From Fibrobacter sp. UWR4 (GTDB lineage: Bacteria; Fibrobacterota; Fibrobacteria; Fibrobacterales; Fibrobacteraceae): a stretch of DNA of 64,000 nt. Below the pieces are notes generated by a model that saw only the letters and a program-made list of their open reading frames with translations, was not told the DNA's origin and did not search any database. The DNA lies in assembly GCF_003149045.1 (NCBI RefSeq), contig NZ_QGDU01000007.1, positions 1 to 64,000 of the forward strand, written 5' to 3'. Shown here piece by piece: positions 46,223-54,477 of the stretch. Each line of letters starts with the position of its first letter. Position 1 is the first letter of the stretch. Position numbers and translations under genes: made by a program.

Positions 46223-47424
46223 TTACTTGATGATGACCTTCTGGCCGTTGTTGTAGTAGGTACCCTTGACGGTGGGCTTCTTGTTCAGCTTGCGGCCCTT
46301 GAGGTCGAACCAAGCGTCCTTATCGGCAACGATTTCACCAGTGCGGGTGTTGAGCTGTGCGATGGACAGAGTGTTGCCATCTTCGTCTTCGAAAATAACG
46401 TCAATGGTAGACGGAAGTTCTTCTGCTCCAATAGAAGAAATTACCCCGGCAGCAGCCTTTGCGGTAAAGCCACTGGTACTATACTGCAAGAATGCACGGA
46501 GAGGCGGAACAGAAGCCTTAGAGCCGGCCTTAACGAACTGACTCAAAGCTACAGAAGTGTCTCGAATATCACCAGCTTTATTCGTGTACTGCACGGTTTT
46601 TGCCTTGGATGCAAAACCGAAGATATTCTTTTTATCCAATCCGGTCTTAAGTTCATAAGTACCGCCAAGGTACCACTTTCCTGTAAAACCTGTAGCCTGA
46701 ATGGAGTCAACGTTAAATGCACCAGTCTGCAAGGTGTAAGAACAGCCTGAACCCGTCTTAAAAGATACAACACCACTGGAAGAAAGAAGAATTCGAGGAG
46801 AATTAGCCTTAATAATAGAACTATTGTCCATCACAGCAGTAATAGCCCAGGAACCATTATTATTCTGCTTAATAGTACCAAGAGTATACAAAGATCCGTT
46901 TTCAAGGCACGTTGACGGAATGTCGAACGGGAAAACTACCGTCTGTTTATCAATACTCTTATTATCTCGCTTGTTAGCTCTTTTATACTCAACACCAGCA
47001 ACAACAACAGGATTGGGAATATTCACTGTGGCACGATAAATTGTGGTATCCACACCATCAGTTGCAGCAGAAGCGGAGTCTGCATAAATGGTTGCTACAG
47101 CATCATCAGACACCATATCCATTTCCACATGGATGGAGTCTTTGTAACTCCACTTGTCAATATAATTAGCATCAGTTGAATTTACGCCACCACAGGAATA
47201 TATTTTTTTCCCAAACGAGTAGTTTCTGTAACATCACAGCTTTTCTTAATAGTATCAATCTCGGCTGGGTAGAAGCTTCCGGTAACTTGGATTGCTCCAT
47301 AATCCAAAGTTTTTTGTTCAGGAGTTCCCTTCTTCACAACTTTAACGATGGTGGTATCACGATCTGCAGCGCCTGCAGTTCCTGCCATCAGCCCGATGAG
47401 AGCCAAACCAAGCAATTTTTTCAT
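46223..47424 (-). CDS. Secreted surface protein with -1 frameshift at an A7 run
   Basis: The upstream part (47424-47182) has a signal peptide MKKLLGLALIGLMAGTAGAA and runs to a stop seven codons after an A7 tract (47203-47209). From that tract the -1 frame continues unbroken with CGGVNSTDANYIDKW and the whole module: LPFDIPSTC-like strand, GTYELKTG, IFGFASKAK, SVPPLRAFLQY, and the end DLKGRKLNKKPTVKG / NNGQKVIIK. Joined length is about 400 residues. The tract is A AAA AAA in the zero frame, a canonical -1 slippery heptamer, so either programmed shifting, phase variation or a single-base loss explains it. AGGGA lies 6 bases before the ATG. It is paralogous to the 600-residue protein downstream. 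Confidence 0.7.
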
Positions 47425-47468
47425 TTTTTATTCCCTGAAAAAAAAATTTTTTGAAAAATTTAGAAAAT

Positions 47469-47486
47469 CCTTGTCAAAGGACAAGG
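47469..47486 (-). terminator. Terminator of the TtpC-TonB operon
   Basis: CCTTGTC/GACAAGG stem with loop AAAG, followed on the minus strand by ATTTTC and a T-rich run, 70 bases past the last operon gene. Confidence 0.6.
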
Positions 47487-47556
47487 GTTTTTGTAAAGAT
47501 TTCGTAAGTTTTTGCTGTGTTTTTAGGCAGTTTTGCATCGAAAATCCACAACGGGG

Positions 47557-48528
47557 CTATTTCTTCTCGCGGATGCGCTTGTAAAGGCTTTCGGCCTTTT
47601 CGGTCTCCCCCGCGTTAGTAAAGACGTGGCCTACATTTTCGGCACCGATGCGACCCTGGGAATTTCCGGCAAGCCAGGCCTTCATGTAGCATTCAAAGGC
47701 TTCGTCGTAACGTTTCTGGTTAAAATAAATCTGACCCAAATCAAGATTTAAATCAGCCTTACCCTTCTGATGACGCAAGCCTTCTTCCAGAGTGAAAATC
47801 GCCATCCAGGGAGATTCCTGCTTGACATACATCTGAGCCAGGTAGCGGCGGGCGGAAACATTCTCGGGATCCATAAGCAGGCCGTTTTCCATTTCGTTCA
47901 GCGCCTGACGGGTGGAATCCATACTGCGATAATAATAGGCCAGCGTAAAGTGAACGTCAGCGCCTGCTGTCGCAGTCATCTGCAAGGCGTTCTGCAAAGT
48001 CTTAATGGCGTATTCATAATCGCCCAACTTCTCGTAGACTTCGGCTAGGCCATACCAGGCATCCATACGGTCCGGGTTCAGCTGGAGGGCTCGTTCAAAA
48101 TTTTTCTGTGCGAGAGTCCAGTCGCGACCCTTCATGAAACATTCCGCCAGAGCAAAATGGACATGGTCCGATTCTACACCCAGTTCCACGGCGCGGTTGT
48201 AGGCGGCAATGGCCTCCCCCGCATCCCCAGCCAGGTAATAGATGTCACCCATAAGCATCCAGGCCTTCTCGAAATTCGGCAACAGCTCCACGGTACGCTT
48301 GTAAGCCACCAAGGCAACCTGTTTACGATCCAGCTGGACCATGGCATTCCCGAGATTGAACCAGGCGAAAGGTTCATAACGACCTTCGTCAATGGCGGCA
48401 CGATACAGGGGCACCGCTTCCTTGAACTTGCCCTGGTCATAAAGTTCGTTGGCCTTGAAGAAATAATCTTCGGCTGCAAAGGACGCGACGGCACCCAAAG
48501 TAATAACAGCAAGCAGTCTACTTAACAA
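47557..48528 (-). CDS. TPR protein of the TtpC-type TonB operon
   Basis: Secreted TPR protein of 323 residues (signal peptide to about 19, ASFA|AEDYF). About seven tetratricopeptide units follow, for example AWFNLGNAMVQLDRKQVALVAYKR and AWYGLAEVYEKLGDYEYAIK. It overlaps tonB by 11 bases. In Vibrio TonB2-type operons the last gene is also a TPR protein, which is thought to stabilise the complex. Confidence 0.85.
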   Translation of the reverse strand: MLSRLLAVITLGAVASFAAEDYFFKANELYDQGKFKEAVPLYRAAIDEGRYEPFAWFNLGNAMVQLDRKQVALVAYKRTVELLPNFEKAWMLMGDIYYLAGDAGEAIAAYNRAVELGVESDHVHFALAECFMKGRDWTLAQKNFERALQLNPDRMDAWYGLAEVYEKLGDYEYAIKTLQNALQMTATAGADVHFTLAYYYRSMDSTRQALNEMENGLLMDPENVSARRYLAQMYVKQESPWMAIFTLEEGLRHQKGKADLNLDLGQIYFNQKRYDEAFECYMKAWLAGNSQGRIGAENVGHVFTNAGETEKAESLYKRIREKK

Positions 48529-49174
48529 AGCGGAACTCCTTTGTAGCCTTCTGCGCTACAGGGAATCCGCCCAGCTGAGCGGGACTAAACTTCCATTGAC
48601 GTACGGCATTCAGAACTTCCGTATCAAAGCCATAACCAGCAGGTTCCTGTGTCAGAATCTGAGTCTGGGCCACATCGCCATAAACGTCAATCACAATCAG
48701 GACCTTTACGTAGCCGTTAATGCCCATACGCTTTGCGCGTTCCGGGAACTTGGGCTGAATTTCACGGAGAACCTGAGCCTGTTCATCCACTTCACCGGCT
48801 TCGTAGACCACGTTTTCCATACCGCCTGTACCAACGGCAACGCCATCACCAGCAGCACCACGGGCAAGGGACAAGTCCATCTGGAAATTCTGGGAACGGC
48901 CCACCCCCATGTTGGAGGAAATCTTGAAGGGATTGGGGTTCACGATGGTGCGAATCACCTTCTGCTTGACTTCGGGCTTTTTCTCGCTGACAAGGACTTC
49001 CACTTCGGTCACCGCCTCCAGTTCCTTTTCAGTCTTTACACCCTTGTCAAATAACAGAACGTTCAGAACCGGAATCGCCAGGAAGAATACAGCACTTACC
49101 ACAAAGGAAACCACCAACGCTATGGGATAGCGCAGGTACTTTGCGATGAAATCTGTTAAAGAGAAGTGCTTCAT
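48518..49174 (-). CDS. tonB: TonB energy transducer
   Basis: Transmits proton-motive force from ExbB/ExbD to outer-membrane receptors. One transmembrane helix (IALVVSFVVSAVFFLAIPVLN) near residues 19-40, a charged stretch with EVLVSEKKPEVKQKV, and a TonB C-terminal domain (EIQPKFPERAKRMGINGYVKV, GYGFDTEVLNAVRQWKFSPA). At 218 residues it is short, like the TonB2 type, with a reduced proline-rich spacer. The ATG at 49174 is preferred over a TTG two codons before. Confidence 0.88.
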   Translation of the reverse strand: MKHFSLTDFIAKYLRYPIALVVSFVVSAVFFLAIPVLNVLLFDKGVKTEKELEAVTEVEVLVSEKKPEVKQKVIRTIVNPNPFKISSNMGVGRSQNFQMDLSLARGAAGDGVAVGTGGMENVVYEAGEVDEQAQVLREIQPKFPERAKRMGINGYVKVLIVIDVYGDVAQTQILTQEPAGYGFDTEVLNAVRQWKFSPAQLGGFPVAQKATKEFRFVK

Positions 49175-49192
49175 ATTCAATTAAATACTGCT

Positions 49193-49220
49193 TGGATCCT
49201 TCGCTTCGCTCAGGATGACG
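49193..49220. repeat. Dispersed 28-base repeat, copy between exbD and tonB
   Basis: TGGATCCTTCGC... ending AGGATGACG. A second copy with four base changes lies in the same orientation at 49647-49674, so the two flank exbD. Confidence 0.75.
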
Positions 49221-49228
49221 ATGAATGG

Positions 49229-49633
49229 TTATTCTTCCTTGTTTGCGGAGATGGAAACCTTGCGGACCTTTGCAATGTTACATTCATCCAGAATGTCCAC
49301 CACCACACCGTTGGGAGCATCACGATCGCTGACAATAATCACGGGACGATCGGGAGCCTCGGCCATCATCTGGCGCAGCACCGTATTGAGGGTGGAAAGG
49401 TTCACCTGGGTTTCGTTAATATGGATGGTTCCCTGGCGGGTCACACCAATCAGAATGCTTTCCTTGGCCAGTTCCTTGGCGGAGCTAGCCTTGGGCTTCG
49501 TCACGTCCACACCGGTTTCGCGGGTGAAGGTGGAGGTAACGATAAAGAAGATCAGCAAGATGAACACCATGTCCAGCATCGGAGAGACGTCGATGCCGCC
49601 GGCGTCACGAGTACGTTTACGGATAAAACTCAT
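49229..49633 (-). CDS. exbD: ExbD/TolR proton-channel subunit
   Basis: A 134-residue membrane protein: short basic N-terminus, one helix SPMLDMVFILLIFFIVTSTF near 16-35 with the proton-carrying Asp22, and a periplasmic alpha/beta domain ending in KVRKVSISANKEE. It works with ExbB as the ion-driven motor for TonB. It overlaps exbB by 4 bases. Confidence 0.92.
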   Translation of the reverse strand: MSFIRKRTRDAGGIDVSPMLDMVFILLIFFIVTSTFTRETGVDVTKPKASSAKELAKESILIGVTRQGTIHINETQVNLSTLNTVLRQMMAEAPDRPVIIVSDRDAPNGVVVDILDECNIAKVRKVSISANKEE

Positions 49634-50331
49634 TTTGTTACCTCACTGGATTCTTCACTTCGTTCAGAATGACGAAGAGACGTTTCTGAATGATGTTCAG
49701 GATCAAACACATAAGATTCAAATTTCAGGGCTTCGCTCCAGGCCTCGTCTTCCACGATTTCCACGCGGCTAGACAGGTAGTTGTAGGCCAGCATCAGGGG
49801 GAAAGCAACCAACAGGCCCGCCTGAGTGGTAAGCAAGGCTTCGGAAATACCGTCAGCCAAAAGTACAGGATTTCCAAAGCCAAAAAGCTGAATGGTTTCG
49901 AAAGTATGAACCATGCCAGAAACCGTTCCCAGCAATCCCATCATGGGAGCAAGAGCGGCGCAAGTGGAAATAGTTTTTAAGGATCTGGACAGATTTAAGG
50001 AAATACGATGGCGAGTGGCTTCCATGGCATTGCGCACAGCAACAGGACCTTGATCCCTATAATTACGAACGTCACAGACCAACGCGTAGAAATATCCGAA
50101 ACGACGGCGGGACAGTTTCTTAAAGGCTTCGTCCTCCCCCTTCTTTTTCAGGGTACTCCAGAAACCGGATACGGACTTGCCACGCAGCATAAAGTAATAG
50201 CCATAACGTTCGATCATCAAAAACCAGCCGAACCACCCCAATGCAAAGATCGGGGCAAGCACCCAGCCGCCTCTAAAGAGGATGCCGAAGGCCGCTTCGA
50301 GAATGGAATTTTGATCCACGCCAGCGATCAA
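49630..50331 (-). CDS. exbB: ExbB/TolQ proton-channel subunit (second of the operon)
   Basis: MotA/TolQ/ExbB protein of 233 residues with three helices: GGWVLAPIFALGWFGWFLMIERY near 21-43, TISTCAALAPMMGLLGTVSGM near 119-139, and TTQAGLLVAFPLMLAYNYL near 167-186. The TTG start lies one base after the ttpC stop; a GTG four codons later is the alternative. The last 19 residues, with RHSERSEES, are translated from a dispersed repeat and are not part of the family fold. Confidence 0.9.
   Translation of the reverse strand: MIAGVDQNSILEAAFGILFRGGWVLAPIFALGWFGWFLMIERYGYYFMLRGKSVSGFWSTLKKKGEDEAFKKLSRRRFGYFYALVCDVRNYRDQGPVAVRNAMEATRHRISLNLSRSLKTISTCAALAPMMGLLGTVSGMVHTFETIQLFGFGNPVLLADGISEALLTTQAGLLVAFPLMLAYNYLSSRVEIVEDEAWSEALKFESYVFDPEHHSETSLRHSERSEESSEVTK
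49647..49674. repeat. Dispersed 28-base repeat inside the exbB 3' end
   Basis: Same family as 49193-49220 and 26835-26871. On the minus strand it is translated as RHSERSEES, the well-known tell-tale of such repeats in coding ends. Confidence 0.8.
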
Positions 50332-50332
50332 G

Positions 50333-51838
50333 CTACTTTTCCTTAATCCACAATGCGTTCAGAACTGCAAGGCCAGCCTTTTCCATGCGACCGCGAAGGG
50401 CATCCGCACGGTTTGCAAGGAACGTATGCAACAGCTGGAGAGGAATAGCCACAATAAGGCCCGCTTCCGTAGTCACAAGAGCGATAGAAATACCGCCGGC
50501 CAGGAGCTTGGGATCGGAAGTGCCATGCATGGTAATGACGTCGAACAACTCGATCATACCCATCACGGTACCCAGCAAGCCCAGAAGCGGAGCTGTCGCC
50601 GCAAAGACGGAAACCCAGGTCAGACCGGATTCAATCTTGGGAACTTCTGCAGAGAATACTTCCTCCAGGGCCTTTTCAGCAGCGGCGCGGCCACCATATT
50701 CCTTGGTAAGGATCGTCTTCAGGACCTTCCCCACCTTGCCATGAGCCTTCTTGCTTTCGACACGGGCCTTTTCGATGTCACCCTTTTCAAGAGCCTTCAA
50801 AGTCCTGCGTGCACCGAAACCGCCAAAGCCAAAGATCAGGAGCCACAGCAGGCGCCAGACCACAATCAGAAGGCCCAGACCAAACAAGGTCACAATGGGA
50901 TACATGAGGATGCCACCGTTCTTGAAGAAGGTGGTCAGTTCATCCTTCCAGGTGGTTTCCTGATGGTTGGCAAGTTCAGAGGAAAGTTCCGTACTGAGGA
51001 GCACATCCACCGGGACGTTCACATAGGCGGAATCCACCGCATGGTCAAAGACCTTGGAAACATCGGTCTTGGTTTCCGGAGTCAAGTTTTCCTGCCAGCT
51101 AAAGACACGCTTCTTTTCGCCAGATACGGGAAGCATCAATGCGCTGGGACGATTCCCCAGGGAATCCATGGCGGAGTTAGCCATCTGCATGGCATAGAGG
51201 CCGCCCATACGCAGGCGATAACCTTCGGCAACCACATCGCCAAAGACAAGTTCCGCACGTTCCATCTGGATTTCACGAGTGAAGGCCATTTCCTCCTGGG
51301 CAACTTTCAGGATGGACTTCGCAATACGGACAGGGTCATCGCGGTACAGTCCCATTTCCTTCTTGACTCGGTTCTGGGATTCTACACGTTCTGCAACCTT
51401 GAAGGGAATGCCCTGTTCCTGGAACTTAGCCAGAGTTTCCAGACGTTCCGGGCCTGCGGCCAAGGACAAGTATTCCGCACGAGCCTTTTCCGCCTGTAAT
51501 TTTACCTGCGCCAGGTCTTCACGGGCAACACGAACGTCCTCGAAAAGGCGGGCACGTTCACTCATGAGGGCGTCCACCTTTTCCTTGTTTTCATTGTACT
51601 TCTCGTTGAACATCTCGCGTTCCTGATTTGCAGTTTCGCGATCCTTCCAACGGGCGGCAACAGCCATGTCACGTTTCTTGCGGGCTTCTTCCAGGTCTGC
51701 CTTGGCGCTGTTCAGTTCGGCACGCTTCTTGACGGCATCGATGGTTTCGCCATTCTTCTGCGCGAAAGAGGGAGCAGCACACAAAACTGCTGCCACAGCC
51801 ATGGGGGCGATAAATTTACGAAGGTTAAGGAACATCAT
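50333..51838 (-). CDS. ttpC: TtpC-like MotA/TolQ/ExbB protein with coiled-coil periplasmic part
   Basis: A 501-residue protein: signal peptide to about 26 (PSFA|QKNG), a long charged coiled coil near 35-130 (AELNSAKADLEEARKKRDM), a linker domain, and a C-terminal MotA/ExbB unit with helices near 315-340, 410-435 (SVFAATAPLLGLLGTVMGMI) and 455-480. This is the layout of TtpC, needed by Vibrio TonB2 systems. Its ATG overlaps the stop of the DUF3450 gene by one base. Confidence 0.88.
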   Translation of the reverse strand: MMFLNLRKFIAPMAVAAVLCAAPSFAQKNGETIDAVKKRAELNSAKADLEEARKKRDMAVAARWKDRETANQEREMFNEKYNENKEKVDALMSERARLFEDVRVAREDLAQVKLQAEKARAEYLSLAAGPERLETLAKFQEQGIPFKVAERVESQNRVKKEMGLYRDDPVRIAKSILKVAQEEMAFTREIQMERAELVFGDVVAEGYRLRMGGLYAMQMANSAMDSLGNRPSALMLPVSGEKKRVFSWQENLTPETKTDVSKVFDHAVDSAYVNVPVDVLLSTELSSELANHQETTWKDELTTFFKNGGILMYPIVTLFGLGLLIVVWRLLWLLIFGFGGFGARRTLKALEKGDIEKARVESKKAHGKVGKVLKTILTKEYGGRAAAEKALEEVFSAEVPKIESGLTWVSVFAATAPLLGLLGTVMGMIELFDVITMHGTSDPKLLAGGISIALVTTEAGLIVAIPLQLLHTFLANRADALRGRMEKAGLAVLNALWIKEK

Positions 51839-52632
51839 TACTTAGCCTCCTTGGGAAGAACGACCACAGGAATGGTCACCAGCTTGGGAGCGGTCTTTCC
51901 TTCGGCCACCTTCATCACGTCCTTCAGGGCGGTACGCATGGCCAGGTCGTCGGACACATTGTTCCAGGTGTAGCTGTTGCCATTCTTGGAAAGCCAGAGA
52001 ACATCGTTACCGTCGTTGCTGACGAAGATAGAAGCAACAGCACCGTAACGGAGGAACGTTCCTGCCACATTGCGATTACCCACCTGGAGGAATCCCTTCC
52101 ACACTTCGGTGGTGTAACCGAGACGAATTCGGTCATAGAAAATTTCGAGAGTACGGTTCAAGCCGTCGTCAGCTTCAATCAGGTTCTTATGAAGCTGGTT
52201 GGCAATTTCCTTGACGCTATTGACCACTTCCTCATTCCTATACGGGAAGTCGGACTCAAAGATGGGAGCGAGAGAATCGATGACCTTCGCCAGGGACTCG
52301 CCATACTTCGCCTTTCTGTTTTCGAAGTAGCGGACCGTGCCAGCAGCCTTCTGACGTGCATCAGCCAGATTCTTCAGTTCCGCCTTCAAGGAGTCGATTT
52401 CGGCCTTCAAGGTCTTGTTCTGGGAGGACAATGCCTGAACCTTCTTGCGGCCTACTTCGATAAATTCAGCGTGACGCTTCTTTTCGGTATCATGCATGGA
52501 TTTTTCGCGGGCTGCTTCGGCCTCCACCGCCTTGATCTGGCGACGGACACTTTCCACAGTTTCCTGTGCATTGGCAAAAACGCCAGTCAAGCACAGGCAA
52601 AGGAACATCTTCGTCAATAGGGAGAATTTCAT
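51838..52632 (-). CDS. DUF3450 periplasmic coiled-coil protein
   Basis: Signal peptide (FANA|QETV), a coiled coil near 25-110, then a globular part with FPYRNEEVVNSVKEIANQL and YTTEVWKGFLQVGNRNVAGTFLRYGAVA, typical of DUF3450. It is the first gene of the TtpC-TonB operon, the same place as in Vibrio. TATTTT lies 6 bases before the ATG, and no ribosome site is seen. Confidence 0.88.
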   Translation of the reverse strand: MKFSLLTKMFLCLCLTGVFANAQETVESVRRQIKAVEAEAAREKSMHDTEKKRHAEFIEVGRKKVQALSSQNKTLKAEIDSLKAELKNLADARQKAAGTVRYFENRKAKYGESLAKVIDSLAPIFESDFPYRNEEVVNSVKEIANQLHKNLIEADDGLNRTLEIFYDRIRLGYTTEVWKGFLQVGNRNVAGTFLRYGAVASIFVSNDGNDVLWLSKNGNSYTWNNVSDDLAMRTALKDVMKVAEGKTAPKLVTIPVVVLPKEAK

Positions 52633-52742
52633 AACCTAAAAATACAAAGAACCAAACGCAAAAACTTTGCTTTTTTCACAAAAAAAGAGCTTTTTTAAAA
52701 AAAAACTTCAATAAACAAAAAGACCTCTCACGAAATAAAAAA

Positions 52743-52764
52743 ACGTCTCCACAAAGGGAGACGT
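52743..52764 (-). terminator. Terminator of the ankyrin gene
   Basis: Perfect 8-pair stem ACGTCTCC/GGAGACGT, followed on the minus strand by seven T, 30 bases past the stop. Confidence 0.85.
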
Positions 52765-52793
52765 CCTGAATTTTTACGAGTATCGAAACGAAA

Positions 52794-53537
52794 CTACTTT
52801 GCCTTGGAATCTTTCAAATATTTCGGGGTAATCTTACCGCCGGCCTTCTTGATTTCCTTGATCAAGCGGGTCCAACCGGCATTGGTAGCCCAGTCAAGAA
52901 CAGAGTAGCCCTGGCCGCACTTTACGTTAACATCGACACCGCGCTTGATGAGGGCGACGAGAGCATCGTAGTTACCTTCCTTGGCAGCCCAGTGGATCGG
53001 CATGTAGCCATCTGCAGCGCGGACTTCAAGAGGAGCACCGCCGTCTGCCAGGACTTCGATCATTTCGGCCTTGCCAGTCTTTGCAGCCAGAAGAACTGCG
53101 GTAGACATAGTCTGAGGATCAACGCCTTCCTTCTTCAGCTGTTCCATGATGCGGGCGACAATTTCCTTGTTGCCCATGGAAACGGCGTTATCAAGAACGG
53201 CTTCGCCGCGGCTGTTACGGATGTTGGCCTTTGCACCGTGGTCAAAGAGGTAGTTCAGGACAGTCATGTTGCCCTTGTTTGCAGCAATTGCCACCGCATT
53301 GTTACCGCTTTCGGTGGGTGCGTCAATTTCAAAAGTGCCCTGGAGGAACAGGGTCATCATGGCAGTATCACCTGCAGCTGCGTATGCGACAAACTGGTTC
53401 GGGGTAAAGGCAATCTTCTGCTTGGTCAGGTACTTACGGACAGAGGACGGATCGCTGGTGTCCAGCTTGTCATCACAAGCGGTCATAGAAAACATCAAAC
53501 CAGCAGCAGCCAAAAGGGTCAAAAATTTCTTCTTCAT
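52794..53537 (-). CDS. Ankyrin-repeat lipoprotein
   Basis: A 247-residue lipoprotein with lipobox MTAC at about 20-23, then five to six ankyrin repeats, for example NNAVAIAANKGNMTVLNYLFDHGAKANI and GYMPIHWAAKEGNYDALVALIKRG. Such proteins bind partners in the periplasm; the partner is unknown. GGAG 9 bases before the ATG at 53537 supports the start. It lies next to the TtpC-TonB operon on the same strand but has its own terminator. Confidence 0.85.
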   Translation of the reverse strand: MKKKFLTLLAAAGLMFSMTACDDKLDTSDPSSVRKYLTKQKIAFTPNQFVAYAAAGDTAMMTLFLQGTFEIDAPTESGNNAVAIAANKGNMTVLNYLFDHGAKANIRNSRGEAVLDNAVSMGNKEIVARIMEQLKKEGVDPQTMSTAVLLAAKTGKAEMIEVLADGGAPLEVRAADGYMPIHWAAKEGNYDALVALIKRGVDVNVKCGQGYSVLDWATNAGWTRLIKEIKKAGGKITPKYLKDSKAK

Positions 53538-53644
53538 TTTAGTTTCTCCGCGAGAAATAAGCTTTATGCACCAAAAGATACACAAATTTTACTTTTTTTT
53601 CACGAAAAAAAACGATTTACATAGAATTATTTATCTTTTTGCTC

Positions 53645-54412
53645 ATGAAACGTATCATTTTTATCACTTTAATGACCGCAGCCCTTTCCTTCGCCGATCG
53701 AGCCGTGTATGACAATTCCATGGCCGCCCACGATGATGGCTCTCAGGAATTCGAAGACCGAGGCACTTTCGGTCCCTACATGGAATTCAACAACATCAAG
53801 ATGAGCAACGTGAACTACAGCTATAAAGTTCACGACATGAAGTACAAGATATCCATCGACAATTCCTACATCTACGGCGCATCCGGCAGCCTCCCCGTAA
53901 CAGAATGGTTCGATCTTTACGTCATGGCAGGCTACCAGTACATCGGCGTAAGCCATCACCCCAGAAACAGGACCGCCGCCTACGACGACCTGGCCGAATT
54001 CCAGGAAGACTTCTTCGATTCCCCTCTGGATACCACGGATATTGACGGCAGGCACCAGGTTCATACAGCCCTTTTCCAGCTGGGCTTTGACTTTGCACTC
54101 CCCCTGGTCACCAGCTACACTTACCAGTTCATGCTGAAGCCTTACGCATTTGCGGGTGCCCTGTTCGGAAAGACCTTCCTCTCTGACGACACCAAGTTCC
54201 TCTCCCCTGTCATTTACGGCTACGCCTACGGCGCAGGTATCCGCATGGCATTCCACAAGGCAACTCTTTCTGCCGGTGTACGTAACTCCCACGAATACTT
54301 CCACACCTACTTTGAACGCAAGATTTCCGAGACCAAGGATGGGGATGAATTCATGCTGGACTTCGATACCTACTTCCAGCCCTTCATTTCCGTTGGTATC
54401 ACATTGTTCTAG
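53645..54412 (+). CDS. Putative outer-membrane beta-barrel protein
   Basis: Signal peptide (residues 1-17, ALSFA|D), then alternating strands rich in Tyr and Phe (FDLYVMAGYQYIGVSHH; AYGAGIRMAFHKATLSAGVR) ending in FQPFISVGITLF with a terminal Phe, as in barrel proteins. Length 255; family not recognised. TATCTT lies 7 bases before the ATG, and no ribosome site is seen. It converges with mltD through a bidirectional terminator. Confidence 0.7.
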   Translation: MKRIIFITLMTAALSFADRAVYDNSMAAHDDGSQEFEDRGTFGPYMEFNNIKMSNVNYSYKVHDMKYKISIDNSYIYGASGSLPVTEWFDLYVMAGYQYIGVSHHPRNRTAAYDDLAEFQEDFFDSPLDTTDIDGRHQVHTALFQLGFDFALPLVTSYTYQFMLKPYAFAGALFGKTFLSDDTKFLSPVIYGYAYGAGIRMAFHKATLSAGVRNSHEYFHTYFERKISETKDGDEFMLDFDTYFQPFISVGITLF

Positions 54413-54443
54413 CTAAAGTTTCCGCTTCCTCGCGGGACAAAAA

Positions 54444-54466
54444 AATCCAGCTACAGAAGCTGGATT
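54444..54466. terminator. Bidirectional terminator between convergent genes
   Basis: AATCCAGCT/AGCTGGATT stem with A and T tracts on both sides, between the barrel gene and mltD. Confidence 0.85.
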
Positions 54467-54477
54467 TTTTTTATTTC

